Assembly (NCBI RefSeq): GCF_016862915.1
Contig: NZ_BONW01000005.1
Coordinates: 342,430 to 406,429, forward strand
Source: Plantactinospora endophytica
GTDB taxonomy: Bacteria > Actinomycetota > Actinomycetes > Mycobacteriales > Micromonosporaceae
Reading direction: 5' to 3'
DNA length: 64,000 nt
Each line of letters starts with the position of its first letter. Position 1 is the first letter of the stretch. The position numbers and the translations under genes are program-made. The notes beneath the pieces were generated by a model, which was not told the origin of the DNA, did no database searches, and saw nothing but the letters and a program-made list of their open reading frames with translations. Shown here one piece after another: positions 38,523 through 47,124 of the stretch.

Positions 38523-38729
38523 TCAGCGCGGGGCGGCGTGCGTGCCGTGCTCGACGCAGACCGCCGACCAGCCCGACGGCAGCACCTGCACCTTCATCCG
38601 GCGCCGGCACTGCGGGCAGTAGCGGGGCGGCTCCAGCGCGCGGGCGGCCCGGCAGGCGTCGTGGTCACCGGTGGCGGCGGCCTCGCCGCATCGGTCACAC
38701 CAGTTGGCCGTCTCCGTCGTCATCGTCAC
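38523..38729 (-). CDS. bsaP: Biotin synthase auxiliary protein
   Basis: 68 residues with conserved cysteines in CDRCGEAAATGDHDAC and YCPQCRRRMKVQV and a C-terminal CVEHG. This matches the small actinobacterial BsaP family encoded next to bioB, reported to help BioB by supporting its iron-sulfur cluster. It lies 65 bases downstream of bioB on the same strand. A GTG at 38729 with GGAG upstream is used; ATG at 38723 is also possible. Confidence 0.85.
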   Translation of the reverse strand: MTMTTETANWCDRCGEAAATGDHDACRAARALEPPRYCPQCRRRMKVQVLPSGWSAVCVEHGTHAAPR

Positions 38730-38794
38730 GCCGTCTCCGTCGCCATCATCACAGCGTCTCGGTGGCCATCAGCACAACGTCGCCGCCGTCGTCG

Positions 38795-39790
38795 TCACAG
38801 CGTCGCCGACAGCGCCTTGACCGGCATCTTCAGCTCGTCCAGCAGCGCCAGGTCCTCGTTCGCCGGGCGGCCGAGCGTGGTCAGGTAGTTGCCGACGATC
38901 ACCGCGTTGATTCCGCCGAGCAGCCCGTCCCGGGTGCCGAGGTCGCCGAGAGTGATCTCGCGGCCACCCGCGTACCGGAGGATGGTCCGGGGCATCGCCA
39001 GCCGGAACGCGGCGATCGCCCGCAGCGCGTCGCGCGGCGCGACCACCGGCTGGTCGCCCAGCGGGGTGCCGGGCCGGGGGTTCAGGAAGTTCAGCGGCAC
39101 CTCGTGCGGTTCCAGTTCGGCGAGCTGGGCGGCGAACTCGGCGCGCTGCTCGACGGTCTCGCCGAGGCCGAGGATGCCGCCGCAGCAGACCTCCATGCCG
39201 GAGGCGCGGACCATCCGCAGCGTCTCCCAGCGCTCCTCCCAGGAGTGCGTGCTGACCACGTTGGGGAAGTAGGACCGGCAGGTCTCCAGGTTGTGGTTGT
39301 AACGGTGCACACCCATCTCGACCAGCTCGTCGACCTGATCCTGGGTGAGCATGCCGAGCGAGGCGGCGACCTGGATGTCCACCTCGGCCCGGATCGCGGC
39401 GACGCCCTCGCGCATCTGCTTCATCAGCCGCTCGTCGGGACCGCGCACGGCGGCGACGATGCAGAACTCGGTGGCCCCGGTGGCGGCGGTCTGCTTCGCC
39501 GCCTCGACCAGGGACGGGATGTCCAGCCAGACGGACCGCACCGGCGAGGCGAACAGGCCGGACTGCGAGCAGAAGTGGCAGTCCTCCGGGCAGCCGCCGG
39601 TCTTCAGCGAGACGATCCCCTCGACCTCGACCTCCGGCCCGCACCAGCGCATCCGCACCTCGTGCGCGAGCTGGAGGGTCTCCGTCAGATGCTCGTCGGG
39701 CAGCCGCAGCACGGCGAGCACGCCGGCCTCGTCGAGTCCGACACCGCCGTCGAGCACCTGGGTACGAGCCCGGTCGAGGATTTCTGGCAT
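38795..39790 (-). CDS. bioB: Biotin synthase (radical SAM)
   Basis: 331 residues, the standard length. The radical SAM cluster motif CxxxCxxC is visible in [40 protein letters not shown] and [12 protein letters not shown] are BioB signatures. It inserts sulfur into dethiobiotin. Start ATG 39790, just before a divergent gap to bioF. It should be cotranscribed with bsaP. Confidence 0.95.
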   Translation of the reverse strand: MPEILDRARTQVLDGGVGLDEAGVLAVLRLPDEHLTETLQLAHEVRMRWCGPEVEVEGIVSLKTGGCPEDCHFCSQSGLFASPVRSVWLDIPSLVEAAKQTAATGATEFCIVAAVRGPDERLMKQMREGVAAIRAEVDIQVAASLGMLTQDQVDELVEMGVHRYNHNLETCRSYFPNVVSTHSWEERWETLRMVRASGMEVCCGGILGLGETVEQRAEFAAQLAELEPHEVPLNFLNPRPGTPLGDQPVVAPRDALRAIAAFRLAMPRTILRYAGGREITLGDLGTRDGLLGGINAVIVGNYLTTLGRPANEDLALLDELKMPVKALSATL

Positions 39791-40109
39791 GGGTCGTACC
39801 CTACAAGCGGATCGTCCGTCGATGTGGGCCACCCGGCCCGGCCGCTCGGACGCTCCGCATCCGGCCCGTCGGTCGCGGCCCGGCCGGCCCGGCGGGCGGC
39901 CGGCAGTCGCGGCGGATGGTATTTTCGCCGATCGGGGGCAGTCGCGCGGGCGGCACCGGAAGCCCGCCGAACCGGGCCCGGGACGAGTCGGGCCCGGGAC
40001 GGGTCGGCCCCGGGCGACGCCGCAGCCGTACGAGACGGGACGGGACGGTCCGGCGATCGGGTTTCCGACAGCGTCCGAAGGCGGACGCGGACCAGTGTGG
40101 GGAGTGGCG
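39791..40109. other. bioB/bioF divergent region
   Basis: 319 bases between divergent biotin genes, presumably with both promoters. Two tandem copies of a 16-bp CGGGCCCGGGACG-type unit lie near 39975-40010. I could not recognise a BioQ- or BirA-type operator. Confidence 0.5.
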
Positions 40110-41246
40110 GTGCCGAGCTGGCTGGAGGGTCTGGACCGGCGGGCGCGACTGCGCGCCAAGGCCGGGCTGACCCGGCGGCTCCGGCCCAGGGACGCCGGCG
40201 AGGACGTGGTCGACCTGGCCGGCAACGACTACCTCGGGCTCTCCCGGCATCCGGCGGTGGTCGCCGCCGCGACCGAGGCGCTGACCGGGTACGGGCTGGG
40301 CGCCACCGGCTCCCGACTGGTACGCGGCTCCACCGAGGCGCACCACGCGCTGGAGGAGACCCTCGCCGACTGGCTCGGCACCGGGCAGGCGCTGGTCTAC
40401 TCCTCCGGCTACCTGGCCAACCTCGGCGCGGTACGCGCCCTGGTCCAGCCCCGCACCCTGCTGATCTCCGACGCGCACAACCACGCCTCGCTGATAGACG
40501 GCTGCAAGCTCTCCGGCGCCGAGACCCGGGTCACCCCGCACCTGGACGTCGCCGCCGTCGAGGAGGCCCTGGCCACCTCCCCGGGCCGGCCGGCGGTGCT
40601 GGTGACCGAGTCGGTCTTCTCGGTCGACGGCGACCTCGCCCCGCTCGCCGAACTGCACGCCCTGGCCCGCCGGTACGGCGCGCTGCTGCTGGTCGACGAC
40701 GCGCACGCGCTCGGCGTACTCGGTCCGGCCGGTGCCGGCGCGGTGGCCGGCGCCGGGCTGGCCGGCGAGCCGGACGTGGTGCTGACCGCCACCCTCTCCA
40801 AGGCCCTCGGCGGGGCCGGCGGTGTGGTGGCCGGGCCGGCCGAGCTGGTCCGGCACCTGATCGACACCGGCCGCACCTTCATCTACGACACCGCGCCGCC
40901 ACCGGCGGTCGTCGCCGGGGTGCTGGCCGCCGCCGGGCTGGCCCGGGCCGGCGACGGGCTGCGGGCCGAGCTGGCCGACCGGGCCGCGACGGTCGCCCGC
41001 CGGCTCGGCGCGGCCGGGCTGGAGGTCTCGCGGCCCGCCGCCGGGGTGGTCTCGGTGACCGCGCCCGGCCCGGAGACCGCAGTGGCCTGGGCGGCCGACT
41101 GCCGGGACCGGGGCGTCGCGGTCGGCTGTTTCCGGCCACCGTCGACCCCGGACAACCGGTCCCGGCTGAGGCTGACCATCAACGTCGGAATCGAGCGGGC
41201 CGACTTCGACCGGGCCCTCGACGTGATCGCGGAGTGTGCACCGTGA
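40110..41246 (+). CDS. bioF: 8-amino-7-oxononanoate synthase
   Basis: 378 residues, a PLP-dependent enzyme of the alpha-oxoamine synthase family. The pyridoxal lysine is in [33 protein letters not shown] and the C-terminal [16 protein letters not shown] are BioF signatures. It condenses pimeloyl thioester with alanine. The GTG at 40110 has GGGGAG five bases upstream; GTG 40095 is an alternative. The stop overlaps the next frame by GTGA. Confidence 0.92.
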   Translation: MPSWLEGLDRRARLRAKAGLTRRLRPRDAGEDVVDLAGNDYLGLSRHPAVVAAATEALTGYGLGATGSRLVRGSTEAHHALEETLADWLGTGQALVYSSGYLANLGAVRALVQPRTLLISDAHNHASLIDGCKLSGAETRVTPHLDVAAVEEALATSPGRPAVLVTESVFSVDGDLAPLAELHALARRYGALLLVDDAHALGVLGPAGAGAVAGAGLAGEPDVVLTATLSKALGGAGGVVAGPAELVRHLIDTGRTFIYDTAPPPAVVAGVLAAAGLARAGDGLRAELADRAATVARRLGAAGLEVSRPAAGVVSVTAPGPETAVAWAADCRDRGVAVGCFRPPSTPDNRSRLRLTINVGIERADFDRALDVIAECAP

Positions 41247-41426
41247 CCAGGACCGGCCGCACCGGCGGTACCCGGGCACCTGAACCGTGCCCCGTGACCA
41301 CCCGACCCGGCGGTGGCCGGGCACCCGGAGCGCGCGCCGTGACCGCACGATCCGACGGTGGCCGGGCATCCGCAGTGCGCGCCGTGACCGCTCGACCCGG
41401 CGGTGGCCGGGCTGGCGGAGCGTGCG
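41241..41426 (+). repeat. 45-bp tandem repeats between bioF and bioD
   Basis: Three contiguous 45-bp units (41292-41426), each starting CCGTGACC, preceded by a diverged 51-bp copy that begins at the bioF stop codon. All unit lengths are multiples of three. Confidence 0.88.
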
Positions 41427-41509
41427 CCGTGTCCCGCCGATCCGAGAATGGCGATGGCCAGCGGCAGCCGACCACACAACCGCAGCACGTCGGCGGTGGC
41501 CGGCGGTGA
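41243..41509 (+). CDS. Small repeat-encoded frame linking bioF and bioD
   Basis: 88 codons from a GTG that overlaps the bioF stop (GTGA) to a TGA that overlaps the bioD GTG (GTGA). Most of it is 15-residue repeats such as TARPGGGRAGGACAV, so it encodes a basic Gly/Arg/Ala peptide with no known domain. It may have arisen by repeat expansion and survive because it lets ribosomes pass from bioF to bioD. Whether a stable peptide is made is unknown. Confidence 0.5.
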   Translation: MTRTGRTGGTRAPEPCPVTTRPGGGRAPGARAVTARSDGGRASAVRAVTARPGGGRAGGACAVSRRSENGDGQRQPTTQPQHVGGGRR

Positions 41510-42237
41510 GCGGCGTGGCGTGGCGCGGGCCGATCCTGGTCACCGGCACCGACACCGACGTCGGCAAGACGGTGGTCACCGCGGCGATCACAGCCGCGGC
41601 CCAGGCCGCCGGGCTGCGGGTCGCGGTCCTCAAACCCGGCCAGACCGGTACGGCGACCGGCGCCGAGTCCGACGTCGACACGGTGAACCGGCTGGCCGCG
41701 CCGATGACCGCACGTACCCTGGTCAGCTACCCCGATCCACTGGCGCCGCTGGCGGCGGCCCGGGTCGCCGAGGCCGAGCCGCTGGAGCTGTACGCGGTCG
41801 CCGACGAGATCAGGGCCGACGCGGAGAAGCACGACCTCGTACTGGTCGAGGGGGCCGGCGGTCTGCTCGTCCCGATGGGGCTGCGGCCGTCCGGCGAGGC
41901 GTGGACGCTCGCCGACCTGGCGGTCTCGATCGGTGCCCCGGCGGTGGTGGTCACCCGGGCCGGGCTGGGCACGCTGAACCACACCGCGCTGACCCTGGAG
42001 GCGCTGGACCGGCGGGCGGTGCCCTGCGGGGTGGTGCTCGGCGCCTGGCCGGCCGAGCCGGAGCTGGTGCACTGGGCCAACCTGCGGGAACTGGTCCCCA
42101 ACATGGTCGGCGCGCTGCCGGACGGCGCCGGCACGCTCGAACCGGGCGTGTTCCGCCGCTCCGCGCCGGGCTGGCTCACCCCGGCGCTCTACGGCGTGCT
42201 GGACGACTGGCGGGCCTGGGCCGAGGACGTCAGCTAG
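41506..42237 (+). CDS. bioD: ATP-dependent dethiobiotin synthetase
   Basis: 243 residues. The P-loop reads ILVTGTDTDVGKTVVTAAI, the BioD form. VLKPGQTG, LVEGAGGLLVP and VVTRAGLGTLNHTALT are family signatures. It closes the ureido ring of dethiobiotin from 7,8-diaminopelargonate, CO2 and ATP. The GTG at 41506 overlaps the stop of the linker frame. The bioA gene needed between BioF and BioD is not in the window. Confidence 0.92.
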   Translation: MSGVAWRGPILVTGTDTDVGKTVVTAAITAAAQAAGLRVAVLKPGQTGTATGAESDVDTVNRLAAPMTARTLVSYPDPLAPLAAARVAEAEPLELYAVADEIRADAEKHDLVLVEGAGGLLVPMGLRPSGEAWTLADLAVSIGAPAVVVTRAGLGTLNHTALTLEALDRRAVPCGVVLGAWPAEPELVHWANLRELVPNMVGALPDGAGTLEPGVFRRSAPGWLTPALYGVLDDWRAWAEDVS

Positions 42238-42332
42238 CTCACCGCCCGTCAGAGGTGGGCGGCGGAGACGTCGGAAGCAGGGACGTCAGCCAGGTCACCA
42301 CCGTCAGAGGTGGGCGGCGGCGGAGACGTCAG
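42226..42332. repeat. 56-bp duplication joining two convergent gene ends
   Basis: Copy 1 (42226-42281) holds the last codons and TAG of bioD; copy 2 (42282 to about 42332) holds the last codons and TGA of the convergent binding-protein gene. Each copy keeps a relic of the other gene's end. Confidence 0.85.
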
Positions 42333-43293
42333 GCTTTCTCTCGACCAGGCCGTACCTGACCATCCGGTCGGCGAAGAACTCCAGCGACCCGACGTCGACC
42401 CGGCTGCCCCAGACCGGGATGTTCACCTTCGGGGCGAGGTCCGGCCGGACGTTCGCGATGCTGGGCAGCGCCGCCCGGTACTCCTCCGGATTGCCGGTGA
42501 CGTACTCGGCGGTCCGGGCGGCGGCCTGCTGGAACGCGCGTACCACCCCGGGGTTGGCCCGGATGTACGCCTCGGACGCCGAGTACGTCCCGACCGCCAG
42601 GTTCGGCCTCGCCTCGACGTACGGCCGGAACAGCACCCGTACGCCCTGTCCCAGCGCGATGGTGACGAACGGTTCGATGACCAGGGCCGCGTCCACCCGC
42701 CCCTGGGTGATCGCCGGGAGCATCTCGGGGAAGCCGAGTTCCAGGAACCTGATCGAGTTGGGGTCGGCGCCGACGTTCTCCAGCGACGCCTTCAGCACCA
42801 CCTCGCTGACGTTGGTGAGGGTGTTCACCGCGACGGTCCGGCCGGCCAGGTCGGCGACGGTCCGGATCGGCGAGTTCGCCGCGACGATGACGGCGGAGAA
42901 GTCCCGGGCCGGGTCGGTGCCGACGGACGTACCGGGGGCGATGATCTGTACCGGTACTCCCCGGCTGCGGGCCAACAGCATGGAGACGGCGTTGGAGCCG
43001 CCGATCGCCAGGTCGCCGGAGACCAGTCCGGGCACGATCGCGGCGCCGCCCTGCTGCCGGACGAGTTCGACGTCGAGTCCGTGTTCGGTGAAGAAGCCCT
43101 TCTGGATGCCGAACGCCAGGAACGAGGCGGGCGCGCCCTCGATGTCGCCGACCTTGATCGAGACCGGTCTGTCCCGGCTCGGCTCGTCGGCGGCGGCCGG
43201 GGCGGTCGGCTCCGGGCCGCCGCAGGCCGCGATCGCCGCGAGCAGTGCCAGGACGCTGGCGTACCGGGTGATTCTGCTGGTCAGCCTGTTCAT
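42304..43293 (-). CDS. NrtA/TauA-family substrate-binding lipoprotein
   Basis: 329 residues. A lipobox ends at Cys24 (AAIAAC), followed by a periplasmic-binding fold of the nitrate/sulfonate/taurine type: KVGDIEGAPASFLAFGIQKGFFTEHGLDVELV, then GGSNAVSMLLARSRGVPVQII. No permease or ATPase lies beside it, so it is an orphan component or works with a distant system. The ligand is not known. ATG at 43293 placed by the signal peptide. Confidence 0.82.
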   Translation of the reverse strand: MNRLTSRITRYASVLALLAAIAACGGPEPTAPAAADEPSRDRPVSIKVGDIEGAPASFLAFGIQKGFFTEHGLDVELVRQQGGAAIVPGLVSGDLAIGGSNAVSMLLARSRGVPVQIIAPGTSVGTDPARDFSAVIVAANSPIRTVADLAGRTVAVNTLTNVSEVVLKASLENVGADPNSIRFLELGFPEMLPAITQGRVDAALVIEPFVTIALGQGVRVLFRPYVEARPNLAVGTYSASEAYIRANPGVVRAFQQAAARTAEYVTGNPEEYRAALPSIANVRPDLAPKVNIPVWGSRVDVGSLEFFADRMVRYGLVERKPDVSAAAHL

Positions 43294-43661
43294 CGGATCC
43301 TCCGCGAGGACTGGAGGTCGGCGGACCGGCGGGCGTTCCGCTGCGCGGGGACGCGGCACCGGAGGAGGCGACCGTGCGGCGCGGGTACGCCGTCGGCGCG
43401 TCGACTGCTTGCGGGCATCGAGTGCTTGCGGACATCGAGTGGCGAAGCTGCGGCGCCAGCCGGAACGGAGCCGGTCCGAGCGGCAGTCCATCGGCGTTCC
43501 CGAATCTTAACAGCCCGGCGAGGCGGGACATACCGCTCGATGCGTACCCGCGATCCGGGGCCGGCGCTCCGGCGGTCCGGCTCCCGGTCGTGCCGCCCGG
43601 CCCGGCGACGTGCTGACTTTCGGCAGTAACCGGCCGGTGGCGCGGCTTGTAGCCTGGCCGG
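43294..43661. other. Divergent region with a 17-bp tandem duplication
   Basis: Two tandem copies of a 17-bp unit like TGCTTGCGGGCATCGAG at 43406-43439 lie in this 368-base gap between the lipoprotein and kinase genes. No gene or known riboswitch was recognised. Confidence 0.6.
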
Positions 43662-45545
43662 GTGAACGCCCGGCCCCGCGACCCACGGTGGTGGCGCCAC
43701 CTGTCCCGGCGGGCGGCGACCGCCGGGCGGTGGCGGTCCGGCGGGCTCGACGCCGACACCGGAGAGGTCCGGGTTGGCGGTGCGGTCGACGGCACCGGCC
43801 CGGTGGCACCCCGGGTGGTGCCGACCCGCCGCCCGGCGCTGCGCGGTCGCGACCGGATTCTCGACCTGGTGCTCTGGGTCGTGCTGTCCGCGCCGATCGG
43901 GCTGGCGTTGGTCACCCCGCCGCACTCGTCCTGGTATCCGCTCCGGCTGGCCGGTTCGCTGCTGGTGACGGGGCTCGCAGTGCTGGCCAGCCGGCGGGCG
44001 CCGCTGCTCGGCCTGCTGCTGGTGGTGCTGCCGACCGCCGGGGACGGCAACTTCATGTTCGGCATCCCGGTGCTGAGCTACCTGGTCGGGCTGCGCGAGC
44101 GCCGGTCCGGCCCGGCCGCGCTCGTCTTCGCCGGCATCGGGCTCGGCGGCACGGTGCTCAACTTCGGCCTGCTCGGCACCGATGCCGAGGTGTGGTTCCT
44201 GCTCGCCGGCACGCTGCTGGCCGGTGGGGTCTTCCCGTGGCTGGTCGGTCGCTACCACCGGCAGCACCGCGCCCTGGTGCTGGCCGGCTGGGAGCAGGCC
44301 GACCTGCTGGAACGGGAGCAGCGCGGTGCCGCCGAACGGATCCGGATGCGGGAGCGGGCCCGGATCGCCCAGGACATGCACGACTCGCTCGGCCACGACC
44401 TGAGCCTGATCGCGCTGCGGGCGGGCGCCCTGGAGGTGGCGCCGGACCTGGCCGAGCCGCACCAGCGGGCCGCCGGTGAGCTGCGCGCCAGCGTGGCGCT
44501 GGCCACCGACCGGCTCCGCCAGGTCATCGGGGTGCTGCGGGACGACGCCGAACCGGCGCCGACCCGGCCGGCGGGGGAGCGGGTCGACGCCCTCGTCGGG
44601 CGGGCCCGGGCCGCCGGGATGGCCGTCCGGCTGGTGGTCGAGGGGGATACTTCGCCGGCTGCTCCCAGCGACGCCGTACCGCCGATGGTCGACCGGGCGG
44701 TCTACTCCGTGGTGCGGGAGGCGCTGACCAACGCCACCCGGCACGCGCCCGGGGCGGCGGTGACGGTGTCGGTGCGCCGCGCCGCCGACCGGACCTCGGT
44801 GCGGGTCAGCAACGACCGGCCGCCGGCCGGACCGCTGCCGGGGCTGCGCGGCGCGGGCTCCGGCCTGGTCGGGCTCCGCGAGCGGGTACGCCTGGCCGGC
44901 GGGACCCTGCGGGCCGGCCCGGACGGCGCCGGCTTCGAGGTGTACGCCGAGCTGCCCACAGTCGTGACCGGGCCGAACATCGCCACCGGCTCGGATCTCA
45001 TCGCCGGCTCGGATGTCGTTGTCACCTCTGATCTCAACGTCAGCTCAGACCGCATCGTCGGCTCGGATCTCGCCGTCGGTTCGGATCTCGCGGCCGGATC
45101 CGATTCCCTGGCGGGGGTGGATCGGCTGGCCGACGCCTCCGACGCCTTCCACGCCTCCGAGGCCTCGGACGCCACCCGCCCCGACTCCGCCGAACGACTG
45201 CGTTCCGCCCGGCGGCGAGTCCGGCGCAGTCTGCTGGCGGCGGTCACCGTGCCGGTCGCGATCGGCGCCCTGCTGGTACTCGCCTACTACCCGATCGCTA
45301 CCTTCGGCGCGGTGCTCGACTCCGACCGGTACGCGCGACTGCGGCTGGGACAGGAGCAGGCCCAGACGCGTGAACTGCTGCCGGACCGGCAGGTCGCCGC
45401 GCCGGAGGACGCCGCCGACCGGCCGGTGCCGGCGGGTGCCACCTGCGAGTTCTACTCCGACGGCGCGTTCCCGTTCGGGCAGGCCGTCTACCAGATCTGC
45501 TTCCTGCACGGGCGACTGGTGGTCAAGGACCGCCTCGGCGACTGA
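43662..45545 (+). CDS. NarL-type sensor histidine kinase with repeat and C-terminal membrane extension
   Basis: 627 residues. An N-terminal membrane region of about six spans (65-215) is followed by HisKA_3 with the phospho-accepting histidine in RIAQDMHDSLGHDL, and an HATPase domain (about 330-435). Unusually it does not end there: eight hexapeptide repeats of the type GSDLxx follow (residues 443-490), then another membrane span (LLAAVTVPVAIGALLVLAYY) and an outer domain of about 90 residues with two cysteines. It should phosphorylate the response regulator 70 bases downstream. GTG start at 43662. Confidence 0.87.
   Translation: MNARPRDPRWWRHLSRRAATAGRWRSGGLDADTGEVRVGGAVDGTGPVAPRVVPTRRPALRGRDRILDLVLWVVLSAPIGLALVTPPHSSWYPLRLAGSLLVTGLAVLASRRAPLLGLLLVVLPTAGDGNFMFGIPVLSYLVGLRERRSGPAALVFAGIGLGGTVLNFGLLGTDAEVWFLLAGTLLAGGVFPWLVGRYHRQHRALVLAGWEQADLLEREQRGAAERIRMRERARIAQDMHDSLGHDLSLIALRAGALEVAPDLAEPHQRAAGELRASVALATDRLRQVIGVLRDDAEPAPTRPAGERVDALVGRARAAGMAVRLVVEGDTSPAAPSDAVPPMVDRAVYSVVREALTNATRHAPGAAVTVSVRRAADRTSVRVSNDRPPAGPLPGLRGAGSGLVGLRERVRLAGGTLRAGPDGAGFEVYAELPTVVTGPNIATGSDLIAGSDVVVTSDLNVSSDRIVGSDLAVGSDLAAGSDSLAGVDRLADASDAFHASEASDATRPDSAERLRSARRRVRRSLLAAVTVPVAIGALLVLAYYPIATFGAVLDSDRYARLRLGQEQAQTRELLPDRQVAAPEDAADRPVPAGATCEFYSDGAFPFGQAVYQICFLHGRLVVKDRLGD
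44988..45131 (+). repeat. Eight 18-bp repeats in the histidine kinase
   Basis: Eight in-frame 18-bp units, most like GGCTCGGATCTCGCCGTC, encoding GSDLAV-type hexapeptides. They start just where HATPase domains usually end. Confidence 0.88.
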
Positions 45546-45615
45546 GCCACCGGCCCCGTCCCCGCCCCCGGTCCCGGCCCACCCGGCCGCCCGGCACCCG
45601 AGTTGAGGAGGAAGA

Positions 45616-46263
45616 GTGATCCCCGTCCTGCTGGCCGACGACGAGGCGATGATCCGGGCCGGGGTCCGGGCCATCCTGGCCACCGATCCGGAGATCGAGG
45701 TGGTCGCCGAGGCCGCCGACGGGCGGGACGCGGTCGAACTGGTCCGCGCCCACCGGCCCCGGGTGGCGCTGCTGGACATCCGGATGCCCCGGCTCGACGG
45801 TCTCGCCGCCGGGGCGGAGATCCGCCGGCTGGTGCCGGAGACCGCGGTGGTCATGCTGACCACGTTCGGCGAGGACGACTACATCGCGCGGGCCCTGGGT
45901 GAGGGGATGAGCGGGTTCCTGCTCAAGTCCGGCGACCCCCGGGAGCTGATCGCCGGGGTACGGGCGGTGGCGGACGGTGCGGCGTACCTGTCGCCGGAGG
46001 TGGCCCGGCGGGTGATCGAACTCGGCGGTGGGCTGCTGGCCCGGGCACCGGCCGCCCGGGAACGGATCGAGGCGCTGACCGAACGGGAACGGGAGGTACT
46101 GGCGCTGGTCGGTGCCGGCCTGTCCAACGCCGAGATCGGTCGGCGGCTCTTCCTGGTCGAGGGGACGGTGAAGAGCTATCTGAGCACCATCTTCACCCGG
46201 CTCGGCGTACGCAACCGGGTGCAGGCGGCGATCATCGCGTACGAGGCGGGCCTGACGGACTGA
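45616..46263 (+). CDS. NarL/FixJ-family response regulator
   Basis: 215 residues: receiver domain (1-120, phosphorylated aspartate in VALLDIRMPRLDG) and LuxR-type helix-turn-helix (about 150-212, LTEREREVLALVGAGLSNAEIG). It is the partner of the upstream kinase. GTG start with GAGGAGGAAGA upstream. The ABC exporter genes converge on it and are a likely target, by analogy with common actinobacterial kinase-regulator-exporter clusters. Confidence 0.92.
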   Translation: MIPVLLADDEAMIRAGVRAILATDPEIEVVAEAADGRDAVELVRAHRPRVALLDIRMPRLDGLAAGAEIRRLVPETAVVMLTTFGEDDYIARALGEGMSGFLLKSGDPRELIAGVRAVADGAAYLSPEVARRVIELGGGLLARAPAARERIEALTEREREVLALVGAGLSNAEIGRRLFLVEGTVKSYLSTIFTRLGVRNRVQAAIIAYEAGLTD

Positions 46264-46273
46264 GCCGTGCGGC

Positions 46274-46301
46274 GGGGCGCTCCCGGCACGGGGAGCGCCC
46301 C
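46274..46301. terminator. Bidirectional hairpin after the response regulator
   Basis: A perfect 11-bp stem (46274-46284 with 46291-46301) and 6-base loop between convergent genes. Confidence 0.75.
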
Positions 46302-46308
46302 GCCCGAC

Positions 46309-47124
46309 TCAGGCGTCGCGGCGGCGCATAACGGCCAGCCCGGCCAGCAGGGCCGCGACCGCCCAGCCGGCGAGGATCAGCAGGCCGACGGCGGCCGGGT
46401 ACGGGTCGTCGTCGCCGCGCAGGAAGTGCAGGCCGGCGCTGCCCGGCAGGGCGTCGGCGATCGTGTTCAGCGGCCCGAGGTCCGGCAGTCGCAGCGTCGC
46501 CGGGACGATCGCCAGTACCAGGAAGACCGTGACCAGGGTGCCGACCGCGCCCCGCAGCGCGGCGCCGAGGCCGAGGGTGAAGACGCCGATCAGCGCCAGG
46601 TATCCGGCCAGCCCGAAGGCGTCGCCGAGGGTCTCGCCCGGGTCGAACCGGCCCCAGTCGCCGAGTACCGGCGCGGCGACGGCGGCACCGAGCCCGCCGA
46701 GCAGCAGACCGGCGCCGAAGGTGACCCCGGCGACCACGGTGGTCTTGGCCAGCAGCAGCCGGCCCCGGGACGGAATCCACTGCAACGTGGTACGGATCGT
46801 GCCGGTGCCGTACTCGCTGGTGATGACGAGCAGGGCGAGCGCGATCACCGCGAACTGGGTCAGCTCGACGGCGTCCACGGCGATCCGGCCGACCGCGAAC
46901 ACACCCTGGTCGTTGGCCGGGTCGTCGTCGGTGTTGCTGTTCTGGACGTAGATGGCGAGTTGTCCGGCGGTGGCGGCCATCAGCAGCACGCTGGCGAGCA
47001 GCGACCACCAGACCGAGCGCACCGACCAGAGTTTGGTCCACTCGCTGGCGATCGCGCCCGGAAGTCCACCGCCGGACGGCGGTCCGGCGGCGGCCCGGTG
47101 GTCGGTACGGGACAACGTGCTCAT
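46309..47124 (-). CDS. ABC-2 type transporter permease
   Basis: 271 residues with about six membrane spans. The N-terminal AIASEWTKLWSVRSVWWSLL and the SEYGTGTIRTTL segment are typical of ABC-2 family exporters in actinobacteria. Its start overlaps the stop of the ATPase gene (ATGA). The substrate is not known; such pairs often export peptide antibiotics or drugs. Confidence 0.85.
   Translation of the reverse strand: MSTLSRTDHRAAAGPPSGGGLPGAIASEWTKLWSVRSVWWSLLASVLLMAATAGQLAIYVQNSNTDDDPANDQGVFAVGRIAVDAVELTQFAVIALALLVITSEYGTGTIRTTLQWIPSRGRLLLAKTTVVAGVTFGAGLLLGGLGAAVAAPVLGDWGRFDPGETLGDAFGLAGYLALIGVFTLGLGAALRGAVGTLVTVFLVLAIVPATLRLPDLGPLNTIADALPGSAGLHFLRGDDDPYPAAVGLLILAGWAVAALLAGLAVMRRRDA

Noticed and set aside
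43510..43661. Riboswitch or small peptide gene before the orphan lipoprotein gene
   Set aside because: No recognisable conserved riboswitch core or ribosome binding site could be seen by eye.
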